6,149 nt of DNA from JAGOME01 sp039812375 (GCA_039812375.1 JBDIAO010000140.1:1-6149); one strand, 5' to 3'; positions 1-6,136 are shown, counted from the stretch's first letter. The notes: generated from the letters alone by a model not told the origin. Numbers and translations are program-made.

Positions 1-54
1 CTCCGCACCGGCAGCGGCCTCCGCACCGGCAGCGGCCTCCGCGCCGGCGGTGGC
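1..54 (+). repeat. 18-bp tandem repeat, 3 copies, coding an Ala/Pro linker
   Basis: Unit ctccgcaccggcagcggc lies at 1-18 and again, identical, at 19-36. A third copy at 37-54 differs at three positions (unit positions 7, 13 and 15). In the frame of the downstream acylase the unit codes Ser-Ala-Pro-Ala-Ala-Ala, and there is no stop between the repeat and the gene. The array reaches the window edge, so its true copy number is unknown. It lies about 35-50 residues before the predicted catalytic Ser, so it falls in the C-terminal part of the alpha chain or in the spacer peptide that this family normally removes. It is probably a flexible linker that can change length by slippage. Confidence 0.8.
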
Positions 55-1867
55 GCAGATCGCTCCAGCAGGGAGCGAGGCGGCATACGCCTCGACGATG
101 GCCGCCCTGGAGGCGATCCCCAGGCTCCTCGGGCGCGGGGATGCCGTCGGTTCGAACTCCTGGGTCGTCGCCGGCGCACACACCCGCAGTGGACGACCGC
201 TGCTGGCCAATGACCCGCACCTAGCTGCAGCGGTCCCGAGCGTGTGGTATCAGGTGGGCCTGCACTGCCGGAGCGTGTCGAGCAACTGCGACCTTGATGT
301 CGCCGGGTTCTCCTTTTCCGGGGTGCCGGGGGTCGTCATCGGGCACAACGCGCGGATCGCCTGGGGTTTCACGAACCTGCCGGCGGATGTCACCGACTTC
401 GCGCTGGAGCGGTTCAACACCGCGGGCAAGTACTTCGTTGACGGGCAGTGGCAGGAACCCGAGACTCGCGAGGAGACGATCAAGGTCCGCGGCGGTGCGG
501 ACCGGACGATCACAGTGCGCTCGACGCGTAACGGCCCGGTCCTGTCCGACGTTCTGCCGGCGGTCGCGGATGCCGGGGATCGAGCGCCGACGCCCGACGC
601 GCAGGACGTCGGGCGCGCCACGGCGGTGAGCTTGCGCTGGACCGGTCTGATGCCCGCCAAGACCGCGGATGCCCTCCTCGGCTTCGACCTGGCCGGGAAC
701 TTTGAAGAGTTCCGGGCTGCGGCGCGCGACTTCGCGGTCCCTGCGCAGAACCTGGTGTATGCCGACGTCGACGGACACATCGGCTACCAGGCGCCGGGGA
801 GCATCCCGGTCCGGCGCGCCGCCATCGGGGACATCCCCGGCTTCTGGCCGGTGCCGGGCTGGGACAGCCGCTACGACTGGCAGGGATTCGTCCCGTTCGA
901 CGACCTGCCGCATACCCTCGATCCGCCCGAGGGGGTTATTGTTGCGGCGAACCAGACCGTCACCGCCTCCTCGGTCCCGTTCCTCACCACCGAGTTCGAC
1001 CAGGGCTATCGCTCCACACGGATCTCCGCATTGCTCGCTGACCGGCACGAACTCAACGTTACGGACATGGCCGCGATCCAAGGCGACACCCACAACGACT
1101 TCGCCCCGACCCTCGTCCACGCCCTGCTCGAGGTCCGTCTCGACGGGGATCCGTTCACCGCGGAGGCCAGGGACCTGCTGCGCACGTGGGACTTCACCAA
1201 CCCGACCAGCGGACCGCAGTCAGCGGCCGCCGCCTACTACAACGCGGTGTGGTCCCGCCTGTTGCGGATCCTCCTCGACGATGAGTTGCCTCGGGACATG
1301 TGGGCCAGCGGTGGGTCGCGATGGTTCGCCGTCGTCGGAGCGCTTCTGGAGGACCCAAAGAGCCCGTGGTGGGACGACAAGTCCACGCCGAGCATCATCG
1401 AGGGCAAGGACGAGATGCTTCGCCGGGCCCTGGTCGAGGCCCGTCTCGACCTCACCCGGACCCTGGGCAAGGACCCCACCGGCTGGCGCTGGGGCGCGGT
1501 GCACCGGTTCGACGCCCAGCACAAGGTCTTCGGCGGCGACAGCGTGCCCGCCGCTGTGCGCTGGCTCTTCGACGTCGGCAGCCCCGAGCTGCCCGGAGGC
1601 ACCTCGATCGTCAACGCCAACGGCTGGAATGCCGCCCAGGGCTTCGGTGTCACCTCGATCCCGTCGATGCGGATGGTCATCGATCTCGGCCGGCTCGACG
1701 CCTCGACATGGGTGAACTCCACCGGGGCCAGCGGGCATCCGCTCTCGGGCAACTACGACGACCAGCTCAGCGCTTGGGCGGCCGGAGAGCAGGATCCGTG
1801 GCCGTTCTCGCGCAAGGCCGTCGTCGCGAGCGCCGACAACACCCTCACACTCCTCCCGAGCGGCTGA
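2..1867 (+). CDS. Penicillin acylase family (Ntn) hydrolase, 5'-truncated
   Basis: Amide hydrolase of the penicillin G / cephalosporin / acyl-homoserine-lactone acylase superfamily. The precursor normally cuts itself so that a Ser becomes the N-terminal nucleophile of the beta chain. The motif Gly-Ser-Asn-Ser-Trp puts this Ser at 152-154 (beta-1). A His follows at beta-23 (218-220, in ANDPHL) and an Asn at beta-267 (950-952, in VAANQ). These spacings match the Ser1/His23/Asn of cephalosporin acylase and PvdQ. IGHNARIAWGFTN and the C-terminal SGHPLSGNYDDQ (from 1730) are further family hallmarks. The beta chain is complete at 571 residues. A Cys pair (in CRSVSSNC) could form a disulfide, which would suit an exported enzyme. 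The frame is open from base 2, so GTG at 50 is an internal codon; most of the alpha chain and any signal peptide lie upstream. The substrate cannot be told from sequence: beta-lactam, acyl-homoserine lactone or another amide are all possible. Confidence 0.93.
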   Translation, partial: SAPAAASAPAAASAPAVAQIAPAGSEAAYASTMAALEAIPRLLGRGDAVGSNSWVVAGAHTRSGRPLLANDPHLAAAVPSVWYQVGLHCRSVSSNCDLDVAGFSFSGVPGVVIGHNARIAWGFTNLPADVTDFALERFNTAGKYFVDGQWQEPETREETIKVRGGADRTITVRSTRNGPVLSDVLPAVADAGDRAPTPDAQDVGRATAVSLRWTGLMPAKTADALLGFDLAGNFEEFRAAARDFAVPAQNLVYADVDGHIGYQAPGSIPVRRAAIGDIPGFWPVPGWDSRYDWQGFVPFDDLPHTLDPPEGVIVAANQTVTASSVPFLTTEFDQGYRSTRISALLADRHELNVTDMAAIQGDTHNDFAPTLVHALLEVRLDGDPFTAEARDLLRTWDFTNPTSGPQSAAAAYYNAVWSRLLRILLDDELPRDMWASGGSRWFAVVGALLEDPKSPWWDDKSTPSIIEGKDEMLRRALVEARLDLTRTLGKDPTGWRWGAVHRFDAQHKVFGGDSVPAAVRWLFDVGSPELPGGTSIVNANGWNAAQGFGVTSIPSMRMVIDLGRLDASTWVNSTGASGHPLSGNYDDQLSAWAAGEQDPWPFSRKAVVASADNTLTLLPSG

Positions 1868-1910
1868 CCGGCCCGGCAATGGCCCCGACCAGAGGTCGGC
1901 CGGCGGTCAG
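1864..1910. terminator. Inverted repeats at convergent gene junction, possible bidirectional terminator
   Basis: Outer arms CTGACCG (1864-1870) and CGGTCAG (1904-1910) are perfect 7-bp complements. An inner stem CCGACC (1885-1890) / GGTCGG (1894-1899) closes on a three-base AGA loop. The structure spans the whole 39-bp space between the acylase and the oppositely oriented cyclo-ligase. The acylase stop TGA (1865-1867) pairs with the TCA that is the cyclo-ligase stop on the other strand (1907-1909). There is no T-run on either side, so it does not fit the classical intrinsic terminator. T-poor hairpins are common at gene ends in high-GC actinobacteria, so termination is an inference from position and symmetry. 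Confidence 0.45.
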
Positions 1911-2464
1911 TGGTCTCGGCAGAGTAGCGCCCCGTCGGCGGTAACGACCCCGTCGACCAGGACGTCGTGCGGCTCGCTCGGCAGCGCCTGCGAACTGACC
2001 TCCCCGGGATGGAGCAGGACGTGCACCGGTGTTCCCGGGGCGCGCCGGGGCAGAGCCTTGTCGTAGCAGCCGCCGCCCTGTCCGAGCCGGCCGCCGCCAG
2101 AGTCGACGGCCAGCCCGGGGGCCAGTACGAGTCGAGCGCGGGCGATCGCGTCCTTGCCCAGCGGGCTCTGCTCCGGGTCCCCGTCGAGGAACCAGTCGAG
2201 GTCGAGGTCGACCAGGGTGATCGGCAGCAGCACCGGTATGCCGGCCGCCGCCAGCGCTCGCCGCAGCGGACCCGTCGGCGGCTCAACCGGGGTCGAGTCA
2301 TAGAGGGTGACCGGATCGCCGGGTCCGACCCCGGATGCTGCGAGCAGGGTCAGGACGTGCTCGGTCAGTGCTCGTGCGTCGGCGCCGAGGTCACGGGCCG
2401 CGGCGATGGCCCGCCGCTGTGCCCGCAGGTTCGTGCGCAGCGTCCGCTTCTCCGGAGGGGTCAC
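1907..2464 (-). CDS. 5-formyltetrahydrofolate cyclo-ligase (MTHF synthetase)
   Basis: Cytosolic enzyme converting 5-formyl-THF plus ATP to 5,10-methenyl-THF, returning a stored or inhibitory folate to one-carbon metabolism. Family marks in order, from the GTG start: basic N-terminus with K6, L9, R10 and R14; YDSTPVEPPT near 55-64; the glycine-rich ATP/folate loop GRLGQGGGCYDK at 125-136, after APGLAVD; and LPSEPHDVLVDGVVT at 161-175 near the C-terminus. The length of 185 aa is normal. Start choice: the frame also has an ATG at 2488, eight codons upstream, which would overlap the divergent gene's ATG. I prefer GTG at 2464 because a TANNNT hexamer lies exactly six bases upstream of it and the K-x-x-L-R motif then falls at the usual distance from the N-terminus. 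No Shine-Dalgarno sequence is visible for either start. One Ile is coded by ATA, rare in such DNA, inside a GGCATACC word at 2235-2242. Confidence 0.93.
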   Translation of the reverse strand: MTPPEKRTLRTNLRAQRRAIAAARDLGADARALTEHVLTLLAASGVGPGDPVTLYDSTPVEPPTGPLRRALAAAGIPVLLPITLVDLDLDWFLDGDPEQSPLGKDAIARARLVLAPGLAVDSGGGRLGQGGGCYDKALPRRAPGTPVHVLLHPGEVSSQALPSEPHDVLVDGVVTADGALLCRDH

Positions 2465-2487
2465 CCTCGCATCGTAGGGTTTGGTCA
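2464..2487. promoter_or_regulatory. Divergent promoter with two -10 hexamers sharing one TA step; probably leaderless
   Basis: Plus strand: TAGGGT (2475-2480), six bases, then ATG at 2487. Minus strand: TACGAT (2476 down to 2471), six bases, then GTG at 2464. Both hexamers fit TANNNT, the actinobacterial -10 consensus, and they share the base pairs 2475-2476. The arrangement is symmetric about 2475.5. A six-base gap from -10 to the first base of the start codon is what a leaderless transcript needs. No convincing -35 box is seen on either side, which is common in this phylum. Alternative on the plus strand: AGGG at 2476-2479, seven bases before the ATG, could act as a ribosome binding site, in which case that promoter lies further upstream. 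Confidence 0.5.
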
Positions 2488-3893
2488 TGGCGAGCGACGG
2501 GTTGTCCCTGGCAGTGTCCGCGATGCGTGAACGTGGGGTGGACCAACGGGCGGTGGCGGCATTCGAACGGTTCTACTCGATGCTCGCCGGGCAGGCCACC
2601 GGACTCATCCCCGAATCGTCGATCGATCCGTTGACCGAGGTGCCTCGGCTCGAGGAACTCGCCCTGAGCGAGGAAGCCCAGCTTGCCGCGCTGCGACGAA
2701 CGGTGGTCCTCAAGCTCAATGGTGGGCTCGGCACGAGCATGGGGATCTCCGGGCCGAAGTCGGCACTGCAGGTTCGTGACGGCCTGACCTTCCTCGACGT
2801 CATCGCCCGGCAGGTGCTCGCGCTGCGCGGCCGACACGGGGTGGAGCTGCCGCTGCTGCTGATGAACTCCTTCCGCACCCGGGAGGAGTCCCTGCGACTG
2901 CTCGCGGCATACCCGGACTTGCCGATCAGCGGGCTGCCGCTGGACTTCCTGCAAAGCGCCGAGCCTAAGCTGCGTGCCGACGACCTCACCCCGGTCCGCT
3001 GGAGCGAGGATCCCGAGCTGGAGTGGTGTCCGCCGGGACACGGTGACGTCTACATCGCGCTGCAAAGCTCGGGCCTTCTCGATACGTTGCGGGACAAGGG
3101 GTTCCGCTACCTGTTCTTGTCCAACGCAGACAACTTGGGGGCGACGTGCGATCCGCGTATCCCCGCCCATCTGGCCGCGCACGGCCTGCCGTATCTCGCG
3201 GAGGTGACCGAGCGGACCCGCAACGATCGCAAGGGTGGGCACCTGGCTGTCCGGCGTAGCGACGGGCGTCTCGTGCTACGCGACAGCGCCCAGGTGGCTG
3301 ACGAGGACGACGTCCACTTCCAGGACACCGAGCGGCACCCGTTGTTCCACGTCAACAACCTGTGGATCGATCTGGAGGTGCTCGCCGGTGAGCTCACCGC
3401 CCGCGACGGGGTGCTGCCGCTGCCGATCATCGTCAACCGCAAGACCGTCGACCCGACCAAGCCGGGCTCGACGCCGGTCGTCCAGGTCGAGTCCGCGATG
3501 GGCGCTGCGGTCGAGGTTTTCGACGGGGCGTCAGCGCTCCTGGTGCCGCGCACCCGGTTCCGACCGGTCAAGACGACGAACGAGCTCCTCCTGCTGCGCT
3601 CGGACATCTACCGGCTCGACGAGGACGCCCGGATCGTCTCGGTCATCGACCACGAAGAGCCCTTTGTCGACCTGGGCAAGGCTTACAAGCTCGTCGGCGA
3701 CTTCGAGGAGCGCTTCCCGGACGGGGTGCCCTCGCTGCGAGAGGCTGATGCGTTGCGGGTGCACGCCGATGCGCTCTTCGGCGCCGGGGTCCTCGTCCGC
3801 GGGGACGTGACGGTCGTGGCCGACCAGCCGGTGCGCGTTCCCGATGACATGGTGCTCTCGGGCCGGGTGGAAGGGCTTCCTGCCCGTGACTAA
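2487..3893 (+). CDS. UTP-glucose-1-phosphate uridylyltransferase, UDPGP (eukaryotic-type) family
   Basis: Makes UDP-glucose and pyrophosphate from UTP and glucose-1-phosphate, feeding glycan, glycolipid and trehalose-type synthesis in the cytosol. At 468 aa it belongs to the eukaryotic-like UDPGP family, not the shorter bacterial GalU family. The nucleotide-binding loop KLNGGLGTSMG begins at K76. SNADNLGA (N213, D215, N216) matches the family's substrate-binding loop. HVNNLWIDL, VNRKTVDPTK (K319), QVESAMGAA and RFRPVKTTNELL (K362) follow in the expected order. Start: ATG at 2487 is preferred over TTG at 2481 because it fits the leaderless promoter and avoids a weak start codon. The final codons overlap moeA by eight bases, so the gene probably heads the cofactor transcript. 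An AGM1/UAP1-type pyrophosphorylase is the main alternative, but the motif set is that of UGPase. Confidence 0.94.
   Translation: MASDGLSLAVSAMRERGVDQRAVAAFERFYSMLAGQATGLIPESSIDPLTEVPRLEELALSEEAQLAALRRTVVLKLNGGLGTSMGISGPKSALQVRDGLTFLDVIARQVLALRGRHGVELPLLLMNSFRTREESLRLLAAYPDLPISGLPLDFLQSAEPKLRADDLTPVRWSEDPELEWCPPGHGDVYIALQSSGLLDTLRDKGFRYLFLSNADNLGATCDPRIPAHLAAHGLPYLAEVTERTRNDRKGGHLAVRRSDGRLVLRDSAQVADEDDVHFQDTERHPLFHVNNLWIDLEVLAGELTARDGVLPLPIIVNRKTVDPTKPGSTPVVQVESAMGAAVEVFDGASALLVPRTRFRPVKTTNELLLLRSDIYRLDEDARIVSVIDHEEPFVDLGKAYKLVGDFEERFPDGVPSLREADALRVHADALFGAGVLVRGDVTVVADQPVRVPDDMVLSGRVEGLPARD
3869..3875 (+). promoter_or_regulatory. Ribosome binding site for moeA inside the uridylyltransferase gene
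   Basis: GGAAGGG lies ten bases before GTG at 3886, still within the last codons of the upstream gene. It decides the moeA start: an in-frame ATG at 3844 would add 14 residues with no family similarity, and it lacks a comparable purine-rich site. Slightly long spacing is the only weakness. Confidence 0.55.
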
Positions 3894-5100
3894 ATTGCGC
3901 TCCGTCGCCGATCACCGCGCCCGGGTCCTCGCCCTCGGTGCGCCCCTACCACCTGAGAGCGTGCCGGTCACCGCAGCGCTCGGCCGCGTCCTCGCCGGGC
4001 AGGTCATCGCCGCGGTCGACCTGCCCGGTTTCGACAACTCCGCCATGGACGGGTATGCCGTGCGCGCCGTCGACGTGCACGGGGCCTCCCCGGTGGCCGC
4101 GGTCGCGCTGCCCGTCGATGGTGACATTGCCGCCGGTGACACGGCGCGGCATACGCTGACCCCGGGTCGGACCTTGCGGATCATGACCGGAGCGCCGATG
4201 CCCACTGGCGCCGACGCTGTTGTTCCGGTGGAGGCCAGCGACGGCGGTAGCGAGGTGGTGCACGTCACCGCGGAGCCAGCACCAGGGGCGCACGTGCGCC
4301 GACGCGGCGAGGACGTGCGTGCGGGGGAGGCGGTCCTGTCCGCCGGAACCCGTTTGGGCCCCGGTCACATCGGTCTCGTCGCTGCCTCCAACGTTGCGCG
4401 GGTGAAGGTCCACCGGCGTCCGCGGGTCAGCGTGCTGTCGACCGGGGACGAGCTCGTCCCACCGGGGTCGGTGCTCGCTCACGGGCAGATCGTCGACTCC
4501 AACTCGCTCATGCTCGCTGCCCTCGTCGAGGCTGCCGGCGCACAGGTCGTCGGGAGGGGCCACCTGCGCGACGACAAGGAGAGGATGCGAGCCACGTTGC
4601 TCGACATCCCGGGGGAGCCGGACTTGGTCCTCACCACCGGTGGGGTGTCGATGGGGGTCTATGACACCGTCAAAGAGGTTCTCCGGGAGGACGGAGGTGT
4701 CGAGTTCGTCAAGGTTGCCATGCGACCCGGTATGCCGCAGGGCTGCGGTGTTGTCGGTCCCCGCCGCACCCCCGTTGTCACCTTGCCGGGGAATCCCGTG
4801 AGCACCCTGGTGTCCTTCCACATGTTCGTGCTGCCACTGCTGCGCCGACTGGCTGGACTGGATCCGGACGACGACGGCCGGTTCACTGCCCGGGCCGGCG
4901 CGCCTTGGCGTACAGCGGCCGGCAAGGTGGAGCTGACCCGGGTTGTGGTCCGAGATGGGGTCGTCACTCCCTCGGGCGGGCAGGGGTCGCACATGCTCGG
5001 CGCCCTGGCCCAGGCGGCCGCTCTGGCCCTGGTCCCCGAGCAGCAGACGCAGGTCGAGCCGGACGACGTCTTGACCTGTCTGCCACTGCTGGGGCCGTGA
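3886..5100 (+). CDS. moeA: Molybdopterin molybdotransferase MoeA
   Basis: Last step of molybdenum cofactor synthesis: uses adenylylated molybdopterin and molybdate to form Mo-molybdopterin, releasing AMP. From GTG at 3886 the protein has 404 aa, close to E. coli MoeA (411). LPGFDNSAMDGYAV carries D55 (E. coli D59). RRRGEDV gives D143 (D142), STGDEL gives E189 (E188), and TTGGVSMGVYD gives D260 (D259); these acidic active-site positions are all kept. PGNPVST at 301-307 is the molybdopterin-binding loop. Domain order is normal: an N-terminal MoeA region (to about 165), the MogA-like fold (about 178-315) and the C-terminal domain IV (about 330-404). The start overlaps the uridylyltransferase end by eight bases and moaC follows closely, so translational coupling within one operon is likely. 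In actinobacteria such genes are also called glp. The family also includes gephyrin, but no fusion is seen here. Confidence 0.96.
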   Translation: MTKLRSVADHRARVLALGAPLPPESVPVTAALGRVLAGQVIAAVDLPGFDNSAMDGYAVRAVDVHGASPVAAVALPVDGDIAAGDTARHTLTPGRTLRIMTGAPMPTGADAVVPVEASDGGSEVVHVTAEPAPGAHVRRRGEDVRAGEAVLSAGTRLGPGHIGLVAASNVARVKVHRRPRVSVLSTGDELVPPGSVLAHGQIVDSNSLMLAALVEAAGAQVVGRGHLRDDKERMRATLLDIPGEPDLVLTTGGVSMGVYDTVKEVLREDGGVEFVKVAMRPGMPQGCGVVGPRRTPVVTLPGNPVSTLVSFHMFVLPLLRRLAGLDPDDDGRFTARAGAPWRTAAGKVELTRVVVRDGVVTPSGGQGSHMLGALAQAAALALVPEQQTQVEPDDVLTCLPLLGP

Positions 5101-5116
5101 CAGCAGCTTCGTCGGG

Positions 5117-5121
5117 CAGGA
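5117..5121 (+). promoter_or_regulatory. Ribosome binding site choosing the moaC start
   Basis: CAGGA ends eight bases before GTG at 5130, a normal spacing. The competing GTG at 5097 overlaps the moeA stop as GTGA, but only GGGG (from about 5091) precedes it. The eleven codons between the two starts also have unusually many A/T third positions for this genome. Both points favour 5130, though the coupled start cannot be excluded. Confidence 0.5.
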
Positions 5122-5129
5122 TCGGAGCC

Positions 5130-5639
5130 GTGCCACCTCAACACCACGTCGTCCCGGACCGGCTCACCCATGTCGACGAGACCGGGGCCGCCCGGATGGT
5201 CGATGTCTCGACCAAAGCGGTCACCGCCCGTTCGGCCAGCGCGGCAGGTCGGGTCCTGCTCTCTCCACGCGTCATCGAGCTGCTCCGAGGCGGTGAGGTC
5301 CCCAAGGGGGACGCGCTCGCCGTGGCTCGGATCGCCGGGATCCAGGCAGTCAAGCGCACCCCGGAGCTCATCCCGCTCGCTCACCCCATCGCGGTCCACG
5401 GGGTCGTCGTCGACCTCGGTGTGGGCGACGACGGAGTGGACATCACCGCAACGGTGCGCACCGCCGACCGGACCGGGATCGAGATGGAGGCGCTCACCGC
5501 GGTGTCCGTCGCCGCACTGGCCCTCGTCGACATGATCAAGGCGGTGGACCGGCACGCCCGGATCACCGACATCCGGGTGACCGCCAAGTCCGGGGGGCGA
5601 TCCGGGGACTGGATCGAAGATGTGGAGATGCGCTCGTGA
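5130..5639 (+). CDS. moaC: Cyclic pyranopterin monophosphate synthase MoaC
   Basis: Converts the 3',8-cyclo-GTP product of MoaA into cyclic pyranopterin monophosphate, the first committed pterin of molybdenum cofactor synthesis; active as a hexamer in characterised homologues. From GTG at 5130 the protein has 169 aa (E. coli 161). LTHVDETGAARMVDVSTKA opens the fold. VPKGDALAVARIAGIQ carries K59 (E. coli K51), LIPLAHP carries H85, TGIEMEALTAVSVAAL is the core helix, and DMIKAVD gives D134 and K137 (E. coli D128 and K131). AKSGGRSGDW closes the domain. The usual Cys of LIPLCHP is Ala here. The alternative start at 5097 would give 180 aa and a four-base overlap with moeA. The gene ends in a four-base overlap with the next one. 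Its partner moaA is not in the window. Confidence 0.95.
   Translation: MPPQHHVVPDRLTHVDETGAARMVDVSTKAVTARSASAAGRVLLSPRVIELLRGGEVPKGDALAVARIAGIQAVKRTPELIPLAHPIAVHGVVVDLGVGDDGVDITATVRTADRTGIEMEALTAVSVAALALVDMIKAVDRHARITDIRVTAKSGGRSGDWIEDVEMRS
5624..5627 (+). promoter_or_regulatory. Ribosome binding site for the MogA/MoaB-family gene
   Basis: GGAG lies eight bases before GTG at 5636, inside the last codons of moaC. It supports the overlapping GTG start over the in-frame ATG at 5657, which has no good purine-rich site at proper spacing. Confidence 0.55.
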
Positions 5640-6136
5640 GCGGCGAGCGACCATCGATGGCCGGGCGGAGTGCCCGGGTGGTCACGGCGTCGACGCGAGC
5701 CGCCGCGGGGGTCTACCCGGACCGAGGAGGCGAGCTTGTCGTGGACACCCTGCGCTCCTGGGGAGCCGATGTGCCCGATGCTGCCGTCGTCCCGGATGGA
5801 GCCGCAGTCTCGGTGGCGATCGGCGCTGCCCTGGCGCAAGGGGTGGACCTGCTCATCACGACCGGAGGCACCGGCCTGACCCCCACCGACGGCACCCCGG
5901 AGGCCACGCGACCTTTTCTCACCTGCGAGGTACCCGGCCTCGCCGAGGCGATCCGGTTCCGCGGGGTTGCCAGCGGCATACCGACCGCAGCTCTGTCCCG
6001 CGGGCTCGTCGGACTCGCCGGGCGGACCCTCGTCGTCAACCTCCCAGGTTCGAGCGGGGGAGTGCGGGACGGGCTCGCCGTGCTGGCAGAGGTGATCGAG
6101 CACGCGCTGTCCCAGCTCGCCGGGGGTGACCACTGA
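5636..6136 (+). CDS. MogA/MoaB-family molybdopterin adenylyltransferase
   Basis: Activates molybdopterin with ATP to adenylyl-molybdopterin, the substrate of MoeA. At 166 aa it is a stand-alone MPT-binding domain. Key parts are ASTRAAAGVYPDRGG (18-32), matching the family's S-x-R-x-x-G-x-Y-x-D entry loop; VPDG with D54 (E. coli MogA D49); TTGGTGLTPTDGTPEAT (75-91) with D85 (MogA D82); and the NLPGSSGGVRDGL loop (135-147). The position usually Arg in T-P-R-D is Thr84, and the usual Val after Asp is Gly86. GTG at 5636 overlaps the moaC stop as GTGA. MogA and MoaB are hard to separate by sequence in actinobacteria, so no symbol is given; the TPEAT motif and the neighbouring moeA favour the MogA role. 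One Ile is coded by ATA, inside a GGCATACC word at 5975-5982. Confidence 0.94.
   Translation: MSGERPSMAGRSARVVTASTRAAAGVYPDRGGELVVDTLRSWGADVPDAAVVPDGAAVSVAIGAALAQGVDLLITTGGTGLTPTDGTPEATRPFLTCEVPGLAEAIRFRGVASGIPTAALSRGLVGLAGRTLVVNLPGSSGGVRDGLAVLAEVIEHALSQLAGGDH

Larger units (their letters stand above)
82..5982. other. Dispersed short word GGCATACC / GGTATGCC, five exact and four one-mismatch copies
   Basis: Exact copies: 2235-2242, 2906-2913, 4052-4059, 4729-4736 and 5975-5982. Copies with one mismatch: 82-89, 756-763, 909-916 and 4148-4155. They occur in both orientations and in five different genes. All keep the six-base core GCATAC/GTATGC. Only two other CATA or TATG tetramers were found in the whole window (about 2299 and 4660). 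With 70% G+C and random order, roughly 0.2 exact octamers would be expected on both strands. Function unknown. Confidence 0.6.

Noticed and set aside
50..52. GTG at 50 as the true start of the acylase
   Set aside because: The frame is open to the window edge and an alpha chain of normal family size must precede the nucleophile Ser at 152; a protein starting here would lack it.
1..54. Tandem repeat as part of a CRISPR array
   Set aside because: Units are adjacent with no spacers, are in frame, and code a low-complexity linker continuous with the acylase.
2481..2486. TTG start for the uridylyltransferase
   Set aside because: It adds only two residues, is a weaker start codon, and does not fit the leaderless arrangement as well as ATG 2487.
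3844..3885. Upstream ATG for moeA at 3844
   Set aside because: It would add 14 residues unlike any MoeA N-terminus and deepen the overlap with the uridylyltransferase; GTG 3886 has a usable GGAAGGG site.
4905..5129. Extended moaC start at 4905
   Set aside because: The extra residues lie wholly inside moeA in another frame, do not resemble MoaC, and the family length is met from 5130.
3946..5136. Long open frames on the minus strand (for example 396 aa here, also 221-1120, 1220-1879, 4659-5654 and 5381-6133)
   Set aside because: They lie opposite genes with clear family motifs, are rich in Arg/Gly/Pro/His of the kind produced by reading high-GC genes backwards, and show no recognisable domain.
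2487..6136. A new multi-gene defence or metabolic system
   Set aside because: Every gene here belongs to a well-known housekeeping family with its key residues intact, and gene order follows known actinobacterial folate/UDP-glucose/molybdenum cofactor neighbourhoods.
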